A stretch of 64,000 nucleotides of DNA from positions 62,001 through 126,000 of the forward strand of contig NZ_JACVQD010000001.1 in assembly GCF_018881545.1 (NCBI RefSeq), written 5' to 3'. Positions 9,048 to 17,346 of this stretch are shown one piece after another. Position numbers and translations under genes: made by a program. Position 1 is the stretch's first letter, and each line of letters opens with the position of its first letter. The notes beneath the pieces were generated by a model. The model saw only the letters and a program-made list of their open reading frames with translations. It was not told where the DNA came from and ran no database searches. This stretch comes from Polynucleobacter alcilacus (GTDB taxonomy: Bacteria; Pseudomonadota; Gammaproteobacteria; Burkholderiales; Burkholderiaceae).

Positions 9048-9686
9048 ATGACTAGTTCTAAGCCAACCCCTGCTTACCAAGGTAGCATGCTGATGATTGT
9101 GGCGCCGTCAGGCGCAGGGAAATCGTCGCTAGTCAATGCCTTGTTACAAGACGAAGCAGGTGTGAAGCTCTCTCTTTCGACTACTACCCGTGCACCAAGA
9201 CCAGGTGAAGTTGACGGAAAAAATTATCGCTTTGTATCTCAAGAAGAATTCATTCGCGAAAGAGATCAGGGTCAATTTTTAGAATGGGCTGAAGTGCATG
9301 GCCATTTTTATGGCACTTCAAAGCCGTGGATTGAATCGCAAATGCAAGCTGGCAATGATGTGATACTGGAAATTGATTGGCAAGGTGCACAGCAGATTCG
9401 CAAACTCATTCCCTCAGTGCAATGGATCTTTATATTTCCTCCTTCAATTGAGGCTTTAGAAGAGCGTTTACGAAAGCGGGGCCAGGATGATGAGGCGACG
9501 ATTCAGAGGCGTTTAGCTGCTGCACATGTGGAGCTATTGCACGCACCCGAGGCAGATTACATTGTCGTCAACGACTCCTTTGATCAGGCTCTGGTTGATC
9601 TAAAGCACATTTTGAGCTCCAGTCGCCTGCGTTCTGGGCCTAGCATGGCCAGAAATCCAGCACTTTTAAGGCGCCTCGGGGTCTAA
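9048..9686 (+). CDS. gmk: Guanylate kinase
   Basis: The 212-residue protein has the P-loop VAPSGAGKSSLVNALL, then the GMP-binding segment STTTRAPRPGEVDGKNYRFV and FLEWAEVHGHFYGTSKPWI, and VILEIDWQGAQQIRKLIP. It phosphorylates GMP to GDP with ATP in the cytoplasm and so supplies GTP and (p)ppGpp precursors. The C-terminus extends a few residues beyond the E. coli enzyme (SMARNPALLRRLGV). It lies between yicC and rpoZ in a conserved growth-control cluster. Confidence 0.96.
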   Translation: MTSSKPTPAYQGSMLMIVAPSGAGKSSLVNALLQDEAGVKLSLSTTTRAPRPGEVDGKNYRFVSQEEFIRERDQGQFLEWAEVHGHFYGTSKPWIESQMQAGNDVILEIDWQGAQQIRKLIPSVQWIFIFPPSIEALEERLRKRGQDDEATIQRRLAAAHVELLHAPEADYIVVNDSFDQALVDLKHILSSSRLRSGPSMARNPALLRRLGV

Positions 9687-9731
9687 TCAGTTATCCTATG
9701 GGTATTGAAGCTAAATTGAAGTGAGTCCAGC

Positions 9732-9935
9732 ATGGCCCGAATTACTGTAGAAGATTGCCTGAAAACTATCCCAAATCGTTTTGAACTCGTATTGGCTGCG
9801 ACCTATCGCGCTCGCCAATTAGTTCAAGGTCACTCCCCACGTGTTGAGTCCAGAGATAAAGCGACTGTTGTTGCATTACGTGAAGTTGCTGCTGGTGTAA
9901 CTGACCGTGACATGCTGACCAAAGTACCTTTGTAA
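9732..9935 (+). CDS. rpoZ: DNA-directed RNA polymerase omega subunit
   Basis: This 67-residue protein begins [20 protein letters not shown], the conserved omega N-terminus, followed by [11 protein letters not shown] and [15 protein letters not shown]. Omega binds the beta-prime C-terminus, helps RNA polymerase assembly and forms part of one ppGpp site. Its position just before spoT is conserved across proteobacteria. The start follows a short gap after gmk, and spoT begins 15 bases after its stop. Confidence 0.95.
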   Translation: MARITVEDCLKTIPNRFELVLAATYRARQLVQGHSPRVESRDKATVVALREVAAGVTDRDMLTKVPL

Positions 9936-9950
9936 TTTAGGAGTTCCGGT

Positions 9951-12341
9951 GTGGAGCTCCCTCTAGGTACGCCCAAAACATCGGAATTAGTAGGAGGGGT
10001 CTCGCCCCAAGAGACCTCGCTTGGAATTAAGCAAGCAGATCTGTCGGCTATACCTTCAGATACACCCACTCAAAACGGTAAAAAATCCATTCTTGCAAGT
10101 TTGTTGGCACAGTCAAGCCGACACTTGTTTGGACCTACTTCTGCGCCGACATTACCCTTAAAGCATCAAGTTGTTTCTATTGAGGGATTGCTCGCAAAGC
10201 TGACCTATCTCAAACCAGAAGAAATTACGCAAGTTCGAAAAGCATTTCAATTTTCAGATGCGGCCCACTTAGGTCAATACCGCCATAGCGGTGAACCCTA
10301 TATCACTCACCCAGTTGCTGTTGCTGAGCTCTGCGCCACTTGGCGTTTAGATGCCCCATCCATCATGGCAGCCCTTTTGCATGATGTGATTGAAGATACG
10401 GGTTGCACCAAAGCTGATCTAGTTGAAAAGTTCGGCGCGAAAGTGGCAGAGCTAGTCGAGGGTTTAACGAAGCTCGATAAATTAGAGTTTCAGAGCCATG
10501 CTGAAGCGCAAGCTGAAAGCTTTCGCAAGATGTTTATGGCAATGGCGCGCGATGTGCGCGTCATCCTCGTGAAGTTAGCCGATCGTACCCACAATATGCG
10601 CACCCTAGATGCGGTGCCGATGGAAAAGCGCCGTCGGGTAGCTGCTGAAACCATTGAGATCTACGCACCTATTGCCCATCGCCTGGGCCTCAACGTTATT
10701 TATCGCGATCTTCAAGATCTCAGTTTCCGTTATTCCATGCCGATGCGTTTTCGCGTCATTGAAGGTGCAGTTAAGCGCGCTCGAGGTAACCGCAAGGAAA
10801 TGATAGAGAAGATTTTGCAAGCGACGCGTATGTCTTTTGCGAAAGTCAATCTTGAGGTTGATCTTCGGGGTCGCGAGAAAACACTCTTTAGTATTTACAA
10901 AAAGATGCGTAGCAAACACTTGAGCTTTTCTCAAGTATTGGACGTGTATGCCTTTCGAGTAACGGTGCGCAGTATTGATGAGTGCTATCGTGCTCTTGGT
11001 ATCTTGCATTCCTTATACAAACCCATGCCTGGTAAGTTTAAGGATTACATTGCGATTCCGAAGTTAAATGGTTATCAATCTCTTCACACCACCTTATTAG
11101 GTCCCTCAGGTGTGCCAGTGGAGTTTCAGATTCGTACGGCAGAGATGCATGCGGTAGCAGAAGCCGGTGTGGCTGCACATTGGGCATATAAGGATGGTTC
11201 ACCGGATATGAGTGAAGTCCAGAACCGCGCTCATCAATGGTTGCAATCCTTGATTGATATACAGGATAGCAGTGGCGATTCACAAGAATTTCTAGAGCAT
11301 GTCAAGATTGATTTATTCCCAGATGCCGTTTATGTATTTACACCTGCGGGACAAATTCGGGCTTTACCAAGAGGCGCTACTGCACTTGACTTTGCCTATT
11401 CCATTCATAGCGACCTTGGTAATACCTGCGTCGCTGTCAAGATCAATGGCTTGCAACTCCCTTTGCGTAGTGAGCTTAAAAATGGCGACATTATTGAAGT
11501 AGTGACTTCTGCTAACTCCCAGCCGAACCCGGGCTGGTTAGCATTTGTGCGTACTGGTAAAGCACGGGCTTCGATACGCCACTCTTTAAAAACCAAACAC
11601 TATTCAGAATCATTACAGCTGGGTGAACGTCTTTTGGCCAATGGTTTGCGTCAGCAAGGGGTGGATGCCGCTTTGCTGACACCAGAGATTTGGGAAAAGC
11701 TCATGCATTGGACAGGTGACAAGACACGTGAAGAAGCTTGCGTCAATATTGCCTTGGGTCGTCGTTCTCCTCAGGAGTTAGCAATTCGTCTGAAGATATT
11801 GATTGACGATGAAGGTGGTGACGAGCAAATGCGCTTAGGTGCGGTTGACTGGGTATCCCCTAACCAAGAAATTAATCATCACCAACGCCAGGCAATCTTG
11901 GTTGACGGGCGTGAAGGCAACTCTATGAGCTTCCAGACATGCTGCCATCCAATACCGGGCGACCATATCATTGGTTATCTCGGTAAAGGTGAGGGCCTAC
12001 AAGTCCACGCTAACGATTGCCCAGTGGCATTAAGAATGCTTTCAAAGGATGGTGATAAATGGGTAGAAGTAGAGTGGGGCAAAGATGTCAATCGAGAGTT
12101 TGAAGTAGATCTTGCGATTGATACTCGCCAAGGTAAAGGGGTCTTAGCACGTGTCGCAAGCAGTGTGACTGCTGCTGATTCAAATATCATGAATGTTTCG
12201 ATGGAAGATCGTTATAAGGAAGACTCCGTCACTATCCGATTCACTATACAAGTTTACGATCGCCTTCATCTATCCAAAGTGATGCGTAGTTTGCGCACAA
12301 ATCATGATGTCATGCGCGTCACTCGTATACGGGCACTTTAA
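9951..12341 (+). CDS. spoT: Bifunctional (p)ppGpp synthetase/hydrolase (SpoT/Rel)
   Basis: The 796-residue protein has an HD hydrolase domain (GEPYITHPVAVAE and LLHDVIEDTG, about residues 100-260), a RelA/SpoT synthetase domain (GREKTLFSIYKKM, PGKFKDYIAIPKLNGYQSLH), a TGS domain (VYVFTPAGQIRALPRGATAL) and a C-terminal ACT domain. The KFKD sequence corresponds to the RxKD type found in bifunctional enzymes, so both making and breaking of ppGpp are expected. The GTG start adds about 75 low-complexity residues before the part that aligns with the start of E. coli SpoT; a later start is possible. It lies directly downstream of rpoZ. Confidence 0.93.
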   Translation: MELPLGTPKTSELVGGVSPQETSLGIKQADLSAIPSDTPTQNGKKSILASLLAQSSRHLFGPTSAPTLPLKHQVVSIEGLLAKLTYLKPEEITQVRKAFQFSDAAHLGQYRHSGEPYITHPVAVAELCATWRLDAPSIMAALLHDVIEDTGCTKADLVEKFGAKVAELVEGLTKLDKLEFQSHAEAQAESFRKMFMAMARDVRVILVKLADRTHNMRTLDAVPMEKRRRVAAETIEIYAPIAHRLGLNVIYRDLQDLSFRYSMPMRFRVIEGAVKRARGNRKEMIEKILQATRMSFAKVNLEVDLRGREKTLFSIYKKMRSKHLSFSQVLDVYAFRVTVRSIDECYRALGILHSLYKPMPGKFKDYIAIPKLNGYQSLHTTLLGPSGVPVEFQIRTAEMHAVAEAGVAAHWAYKDGSPDMSEVQNRAHQWLQSLIDIQDSSGDSQEFLEHVKIDLFPDAVYVFTPAGQIRALPRGATALDFAYSIHSDLGNTCVAVKINGLQLPLRSELKNGDIIEVVTSANSQPNPGWLAFVRTGKARASIRHSLKTKHYSESLQLGERLLANGLRQQGVDAALLTPEIWEKLMHWTGDKTREEACVNIALGRRSPQELAIRLKILIDDEGGDEQMRLGAVDWVSPNQEINHHQRQAILVDGREGNSMSFQTCCHPIPGDHIIGYLGKGEGLQVHANDCPVALRMLSKDGDKWVEVEWGKDVNREFEVDLAIDTRQGKGVLARVASSVTAADSNIMNVSMEDRYKEDSVTIRFTIQVYDRLHLSKVMRSLRTNHDVMRVTRIRAL

Positions 12342-12358
12342 TGTCTGATAAAGCTGTC

Positions 12359-12859
12359 TTAGAGATATTGCACCTCTAAGATTTCAATTTCGCATGGCCC
12401 CGTTGGCGTTTGAATTGAAACACAGTCTCCCAATCTCGCTTTGATGAGTGCTTTAGCAATGGGGGAGACCCAACTGACATGACCCTTATCTAGATCAACT
12501 TCATCTACTCCAACAATCGTGATGAGGATTTCTTTTCCAGCCTCATCACCCTGAAGAGCGGAATAGGTCACCGTTGCACCAAAGAAGATTTGCTCAGCAT
12601 CTACATCGCCAGATTTTCGCGCGGAATTGTCCACCACTACCGCAAATTCCAGTCGTTTATTGAGGAAGCGAATCCTTCTATCGATCTCTCGAAGCCGCTT
12701 TTTCCCATAGATATAGTCGCCGTTTTCTGAACGATCACCATTGGAAGCAGCCCAGTGAACCACTTTTACAACCTCAGGCCGATCAAGGTTTAAAAGCTGC
12801 AGAAGCTCGGTTTTGATCCGTTCGTGACCGCTTGGCGTAATGTAGTTTTTCTCTTCCAT
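12359..12859 (-). CDS. greB: Transcription elongation factor GreB
   Basis: The 166-residue protein starts MEEKNYITPSGHERIKTELL and continues ASNGDRSENGDYIYGKKRLREIDRRIRFL, the coiled-coil finger whose acidic tip (GDRSENGDY) enters the RNA polymerase secondary channel and stimulates transcript cleavage. The C-terminal domain ends SWVSPIAKALIKARLGDCV. Basic residues around the finger favour GreB over GreA. A longer frame exists upstream but runs antisense through tRNA-Arg, so this ATG was chosen. It is convergent with spoT, with only 17 bases between the stops. Confidence 0.93.
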   Translation of the reverse strand: MEEKNYITPSGHERIKTELLQLLNLDRPEVVKVVHWAASNGDRSENGDYIYGKKRLREIDRRIRFLNKRLEFAVVVDNSARKSGDVDAEQIFFGATVTYSALQGDEAGKEILITIVGVDEVDLDKGHVSWVSPIAKALIKARLGDCVSIQTPTGPCEIEILEVQYL

Positions 12860-12877
12860 GGCATAATTATGGATGTT

Positions 12878-12954
12878 GCGGCTGTAGCTCAGTTGGATAG
12901 AGTACTTGGCTACGAACCAAGGGGTCGTGGGTTCAATTCCTGCCAGCCGCACCA
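12878..12954 (+). tRNA. tRNA-Arg (anticodon ACG)
   Basis: A complete 77-base cloverleaf. The acceptor stem GCGGCTG pairs with CAGCCGC, followed by discriminator A and encoded CCA. The anticodon stem CTTGG/CCAAG encloses the loop CTACGAA, giving anticodon ACG; A34 is normally converted to inosine by TadA so that it reads CGU, CGC and CGA. The T loop GTTCAATTC is intact. Confidence 0.97.
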
Positions 12955-12962
12955 TCCCATAC

Positions 12963-12992
12963 AGGGCCTAGTTGAGAAACTGGGCCCTTTTT
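12963..12992 (+). terminator. Rho-independent terminator after tRNA-Arg
   Basis: GGGCCTAGTT and AACTGGGCCC form a 10-base-pair stem (one G-U pair) around a GAGA loop, followed by TTTTT. It ends the tRNA-Arg transcript just before the lipid-transport operon. Confidence 0.88.
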
Positions 12993-13033
12993 ACTTTCTA
13001 GAGCATTTCATCAAGATCCCTTATAGTTGGGCT

Positions 13034-14209
13034 ATGAGCGTTTCTGCCCCGATTTCATCCATTTCTGCTGATTCCAAGGCCCCAGTAGCGGTTTGGACGC
13101 AAATGGATGCATCGAATGCCAAAGTAGCTCTCAATGGTGTAGTGAATGTGTATTCCTTGGGTGGAGTTTGGACGCAAATTCAAGCGTCTCAAAATGCATG
13201 GTTAAAACAAAATTCCAACCAGACCTTAACTTTTGACGCGTCGCAAGTATCCTTTTTTGATGGTGCAGGCGTTGCTTTTTTGATTGGCATAGAAGAGGCT
13301 CAACAAAAAGCAGGAGGGAAATTTAGTTTAGTGGGCTTGGATGCACGCTACCAACCCCTACTAAAAGAGTTTGATCCAATCAACAATTTGTTTCCTGTTC
13401 CAGCTGTAAAGCCAAAACGCAGTTTTATCGTTAGCACTGGAATGGCAGCGCAGAACTTAATTGATGACGCAAAAGGATTGATCTCATTTACGGGGCATTT
13501 AGCCTTAGACTTATTTTGGTCATTGCGTCATCCAGGACAAGTCCGCTGGGGTGATTTTGTGAATACAGCGGTAGAGGCAGGCATTGCTGCATTGCCTATC
13601 GTCGGTTTAGTGTCCTTCTTGATTGGCGTTATTTTATCTTTTCAGGCTGCGATTGGGATGGCGCAGTTTGGTGCTGTTTCCTTTGTGGGGCCCTTAGCAG
13701 CACTTGGGATTGTTCGCGAAATGGGTCCGCTCATTACCGCTATCTTGCTGGCAGGCAGATCATCAGCGGCATTCGCTGCTGAGATTGGCACCATGACAGT
13801 AAATAGCGAGGTAGATGCATTGGTCTCTGGCGGCTTAAGTCCGATGAGATTCTTAGTAGTGCCTAGAGTACTGGCTGGCATTTTAGTAGCACCGATTCTG
13901 ACGCTATTTGCAGACATTGTGAGTGTGATTGCTTCAATGCTAACAATGCAAATTTATGGGATTCCATTTATTAATTTTTATAACGGCATGTTAGCTGCCG
14001 TCAATGTAGAAGACATTGGCTCAGGTTTAATCAAGGCTACTTTATTTGGTGTGGTTGTTTCAGCTATGGGATGTTTGCGTGGTATGCAAACGGGTACAGG
14101 CGCAGCAGCAGTCGGTATTTCTGCGACCCGTGCTGTAGTGAGTAGCATTGTGATGATTGTGGTGGTTGATGGTATTTTTGCCTTCATCTCTTATAAGACT
14201 GGCTTCTAA
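13034..14209 (+). CDS. MlaE-family ABC permease with N-terminal STAS domain
   Basis: Residues about 15-120 form a STAS-like domain (TLTFDASQVSFFDGAGVAFL), the counterpart of free MlaB. The rest is an MlaE-type permease with about five helices and the conserved LGIVREMGPLITAILLAGR and AEIGTMTVNSEVDAL. It would form the inner-membrane core of an MCE-protein phospholipid transporter. The ATG beginning MSVSAPIS was chosen because a longer frame runs through the tRNA gene. The stop overlaps the ATPase start (TAATG), indicating translational coupling. Fusion of STAS to permease occurs in several proteobacterial groups and in plant TGD1-like systems only partly. Confidence 0.9.
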   Translation: MSVSAPISSISADSKAPVAVWTQMDASNAKVALNGVVNVYSLGGVWTQIQASQNAWLKQNSNQTLTFDASQVSFFDGAGVAFLIGIEEAQQKAGGKFSLVGLDARYQPLLKEFDPINNLFPVPAVKPKRSFIVSTGMAAQNLIDDAKGLISFTGHLALDLFWSLRHPGQVRWGDFVNTAVEAGIAALPIVGLVSFLIGVILSFQAAIGMAQFGAVSFVGPLAALGIVREMGPLITAILLAGRSSAAFAAEIGTMTVNSEVDALVSGGLSPMRFLVVPRVLAGILVAPILTLFADIVSVIASMLTMQIYGIPFINFYNGMLAAVNVEDIGSGLIKATLFGVVVSAMGCLRGMQTGTGAAAVGISATRAVVSSIVMIVVVDGIFAFISYKTGF

Positions 14210-14985
14210 TGACCGATCTTACTAATTCTACTTATGCAATTGATGTTCAAAACCTCACGGTAGGTTATGGCTCAAATGTATTAATGCAAAACCTCAATTT
14301 CACTGTCAGCAATGGCGAAATCTTTATCATTCTGGGTGGCTCAGGATGCGGAAAGTCGAGCCTTCTCAAGAATCTGTTTGGCCTGTATCAGCCCTTAGGC
14401 GGAGACGTGCTGATTGAGGGACAAAACATTACTACTGCTCAGGGTGCTGAACGTCAAAAAATCATGACGAGTTTTGGGGTGATGTATCAGCAAGGCGCTT
14501 TATTCGGCTCGATGAACTTGCTTGATAACGTCACCTTATTTATGGAAGAGTACACAGACCTTACTCAAGACCAAATGGATCTATTGGCGCGCTGCAAATT
14601 GGATTTAGTTGGTTTATTACCTTATGAGTCCTATATGCCTAGTGAGATCAGTGGAGGAATGCAAAAGCGGGCTGCCATTGCTAGAGCAATGGCTCTTGAT
14701 CCCAAGATTTTGTTTTTGGATGAACCTTCAGCAGGTCTTGATCCCATCACTTCCGCAGATCTAGACAGCACGATTCAAGATTTATCTAAAAATTTAGGCA
14801 TTACCTTTGTAATCGTTTCACATGAATTGGCTAGTATTTATGCCATTGCCGATAAAGTCATTATGTTGGACAAGGATGCTAAAGGCATCATTGCAGAAGG
14901 TGATCCAAAGGTTTTAAGAGACACCAGTCAAGATCCTAGAGTGCATCAATTCTTCAATCGCATTATGAGTAAGGACGCAGCATGA
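14209..14985 (+). CDS. MlaF-type ABC transporter ATPase
   Basis: The 258-residue protein has Walker A GGSGCGKSSLLKNL, Q-loop MYQQGALFGSMNLLDN, signature EISGGMQKRAAIARAM, Walker B KILFLDEPSAGLDP and switch VSHEL. The ISGGM signature with a following Gln-Lys-Arg is the form seen in MlaF/Ttg2A ATPases. It powers lipid movement by the neighbouring permease at the cytoplasmic face. Its start overlaps the permease stop, and its stop overlaps the next start (ATGA), so the four genes form a tight operon. Confidence 0.93.
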   Translation: MTDLTNSTYAIDVQNLTVGYGSNVLMQNLNFTVSNGEIFIILGGSGCGKSSLLKNLFGLYQPLGGDVLIEGQNITTAQGAERQKIMTSFGVMYQQGALFGSMNLLDNVTLFMEEYTDLTQDQMDLLARCKLDLVGLLPYESYMPSEISGGMQKRAAIARAMALDPKILFLDEPSAGLDPITSADLDSTIQDLSKNLGITFVIVSHELASIYAIADKVIMLDKDAKGIIAEGDPKVLRDTSQDPRVHQFFNRIMSKDAA

Positions 14986-15914
14986 GCAATAACTCAAATC
15001 CCAACTACTTCCGTTTAGGTGTTTTTGTGCTTACCGCAATCGGCGTGCTGATAGCCTTGATACTCATCTTTGGATCAGGCCAATTCTTCAAAAGTTCGTT
15101 CATGGTAGAGACTTATATCAAGCAGTCGGTTACGGGCTTAAATACGGGTGCCGATGTGCGCTTTCGGGGAGTGAAGATTGGCCAAGTAAAGTTGATTGGC
15201 CTATCTGGCGATATCTATGAAAGGGAAGTTTCTTTCCATGAACGTCGCCAGTATGTGGTGGTGCGGATGCAAATTTTTGGGGACAAGGTCACGGAAGAGC
15301 AGATAGCTGAATTTGTAGAAAATAATTTACGTGCACGTGTGAAATCCATGGGTATTACTGGGGTTAGTTACGTCGAATTTGATTTCGTAGCAAAAGGGGC
15401 GGAAACACCAACGTTGGAATACGAGTGGACCTCAGCTTACCCAGTAATACCTTCCATGCCAAATCAGGCTGATGAAATTATCTCGGGAATTCAAAAACTC
15501 ATTGGATCCTTGAATGAGATGAAGGTGGGGGAAGTACAGAAAAAACTCGATTCGCTACTAGATAATCTCAATGTCATGATTGGTGGCGATGGCAAAGGAA
15601 ACGAAGGCGTTATTCGTTCTGTAAAAGATTTGAATGTGATTTTGGCGCGTATTGCCAAGGTAACCGACAAGGAAGAGTTAAGTGTATTGATGCGCGAGTT
15701 AGTTGGCGCAACCGTAGCCCTGCGTCAAACGATTACCAGCATTCAGGGTGATACCACCATGACTATAGAAAATCTCAAGCAAACCAGCGAGAACCTCAAT
15801 GAATTGAGTCGCATTGCAAGTCAATCGCCCGCCAGTTTGATCTGGGGTGAACCGCCACCCAAGTTCACACCACCATTGAATGGCGCACAAGGTCAGTCAG
15901 GAGCGCAAAAATGA
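14982..15914 (+). CDS. MlaD-family MCE-domain protein
   Basis: The 310-residue protein has one N-terminal helix (about residues 12-32, VFVLTAIGVLIALILIFGSG) and then one MCE domain (YIKQSVTGLNTGADVRFRGVKIGQV, with RAKSMGITGVSYVEFDF-like ending). The C-terminal part is long and helical (VGEVQKKLDSLLDNLNVMI onward), probably a coiled coil that spans the periplasm. MCE proteins form hexameric rings through which lipids pass. It couples with the permease and ATPase encoded just upstream. The tail is longer than in E. coli MlaD and looks more like the single-MCE proteins paired with PqiC-type lipoproteins. Confidence 0.9.
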   Translation: MSNNSNPNYFRLGVFVLTAIGVLIALILIFGSGQFFKSSFMVETYIKQSVTGLNTGADVRFRGVKIGQVKLIGLSGDIYEREVSFHERRQYVVVRMQIFGDKVTEEQIAEFVENNLRARVKSMGITGVSYVEFDFVAKGAETPTLEYEWTSAYPVIPSMPNQADEIISGIQKLIGSLNEMKVGEVQKKLDSLLDNLNVMIGGDGKGNEGVIRSVKDLNVILARIAKVTDKEELSVLMRELVGATVALRQTITSIQGDTTMTIENLKQTSENLNELSRIASQSPASLIWGEPPPKFTPPLNGAQGQSGAQK

Positions 15915-16537
15915 TGAAGCGAATTCTATTTCCATTCATACTGATGGGGCTGGTTTCCTGCAGCTTGCCAACCCGTGCCCCAGTAACGCCATCTAGCTGG
16001 CTGGTTGCCCCTGAGCGCATGGGTGAACCTCTTAAGCCGCGTTCGGATCTCTGGCTAAAGGTAGGCACCGTATCAGTCGCCCCACCATTTGATGGGAAGT
16101 CCCTTGTGTACCGCATTAGTGACCAGCGTTACGAAAAGGATTTCTATAACGTCTATACCACCATCCCAGCAGAAATGATTGCAGATGCTGAGCGGCAATG
16201 GCTTAATAAGGCCAATATTTTTTCAGCTACCGTAGGCCAAAGTAATAGTTTCTTTCCTTATTACACTGTGCAAGCTACTGTAAATGAGTTTTATGGGGAC
16301 TATCGTGTTCGACCAGAAGCGGTAGTTAGCATGGAGTTTTTCTTGACTGCAGAGAGTGGTGGAGCAGCTAAACCGATGATTGGGGCAAACCGCTATACCA
16401 AGCGCATTCCTCTGAAAGACAATAGCCCTGAGTCACTTGTGTTGGGGCAGCAACAAGCACTTGCTGAGATTTTCAAGCAATATGAAGAGCAGTTATTTAA
16501 ATACGCTGCGAATTTGCCGAAACCAATCGGATATTAA
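15911..16537 (+). CDS. PqiC/DUF330-type auxiliary lipoprotein of an MCE transporter
   Basis: The 208-residue product begins with a lipoprotein signal: KRILFPFILMGLVSC, lipobox LVSC, with Ser after the Cys, which favours outer-membrane sorting. The body (VGTVSVAPPFDGKSLVYRIS, FYNVYTTIPAEMIADAERQWL) matches ABC-type auxiliary lipoproteins related to PqiC. It probably docks the MCE ring to the outer membrane and helps pass lipid across the periplasm. Its start overlaps the MCE gene stop, and it is the last gene of the operon. Confidence 0.87.
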   Translation: MMKRILFPFILMGLVSCSLPTRAPVTPSSWLVAPERMGEPLKPRSDLWLKVGTVSVAPPFDGKSLVYRISDQRYEKDFYNVYTTIPAEMIADAERQWLNKANIFSATVGQSNSFFPYYTVQATVNEFYGDYRVRPEAVVSMEFFLTAESGGAAKPMIGANRYTKRIPLKDNSPESLVLGQQQALAEIFKQYEEQLFKYAANLPKPIGY

Positions 16538-16560
16538 ATTGATGAAGTTTGGGAGTTGAT

Positions 16561-17346
16561 ATGGATTTGGGTATTCAGGGAAGGGTGGCTTTAGTGATGG
16601 CCTCTAGTCGTGGCTTGGGTCAGGCTATGGCGGTATCTTTGGCACGTGAGGGTGTCAACGTAGCGGTAACTGGGCGTAATCCAGAGGCGTTAAAGCAATC
16701 AGTCGAATTAATCAAGGCTGCAGGTGGGAAAGCCCTCGCTCTTCACTGGGACCTCTCCGATGCTTCCGTAATCGATAGTTTGATTTCTCAGGTTGAACAA
16801 GCGCTTGGTCCGATTGATATCTTGATTAACAATACGGGTGGACCACCTCCAACACCCGCAGCTGGGCAAGATCCTGCGCTCTGGCAAACAAGTTTTAATG
16901 AGATGGTTGTCTCGCTGATTGCGATCACTGATCGGGTTTTACCAGGGATGCGTGAACGTAAGTGGGGTCGCATCATTACTAGCACCACTTCAGGGGCAAT
17001 TGCCCCCATTAAAAATTTGGCCATATCAAATACCCTGCGTGCGGCATTACTAGCCTGGTCCAAAACCTTGGCTGCAGAAGTTGCCAATGAGGGTATCACT
17101 GTAAACGTCATCATGCCTGGCCGCGTTGCAACCGATAGACTCCGTCAGTTGGATGAAGCAAGAGCAAAACGTGAGGGTATCAGTTATGAAGAGGTAGTCA
17201 AAGCCAGCCTGAGGCAGATTCCGATGGGGCGTTATGGTGATCCAAAGGAATACGGTGATGCTGCTGCCTTTTTAGCAAGTCAAAATGCCTCCTTCATTAC
17301 TGGAACTGTCATGCGGATAGATGGCGGACAGATACAAGCAATTTGA
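16561..17346 (+). CDS. Short-chain dehydrogenase/reductase
   Basis: The 261-residue protein has a Rossmann start GRVALVMASSRGLGQAMAV, with SSRGLG in place of the usual GxxxGxG first Gly-rich loop, and the structural NNTGG motif. The classical catalytic Tyr-x3-Lys is not obvious: after ITSTTSGAIAPIKNLAISNT there is Ile where Tyr is expected, a feature shared with a subgroup of FabG-like proteins. The C-terminus ITGTVMRIDGGQIQAI is typical. The ATG was chosen for the GGGAG at 16551-16555. The substrate is unknown, and weak or altered catalysis is possible. Confidence 0.82.
   Translation: MDLGIQGRVALVMASSRGLGQAMAVSLAREGVNVAVTGRNPEALKQSVELIKAAGGKALALHWDLSDASVIDSLISQVEQALGPIDILINNTGGPPPTPAAGQDPALWQTSFNEMVVSLIAITDRVLPGMRERKWGRIITSTTSGAIAPIKNLAISNTLRAALLAWSKTLAAEVANEGITVNVIMPGRVATDRLRQLDEARAKREGISYEEVVKASLRQIPMGRYGDPKEYGDAAAFLASQNASFITGTVMRIDGGQIQAI

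Noticed and set aside
10605..11009. 134-codon minus-strand frame inside spoT
   Set aside because: It is opposite the conserved synthetase domain and shows no recognizable protein features.
12860..12955. Longer greB reading frame extending across tRNA-Arg on the minus strand
   Set aside because: The extra residues are antisense to the tRNA and do not belong to the Gre family; the ATG at 12859 starts with the known GreB N-terminus.
12824..13033. Longer frame for the MlaE-type permease that includes the tRNA and terminator
   Set aside because: The added codons are tRNA and terminator sequence. The ATG at 13034 is the first sensible start after them.
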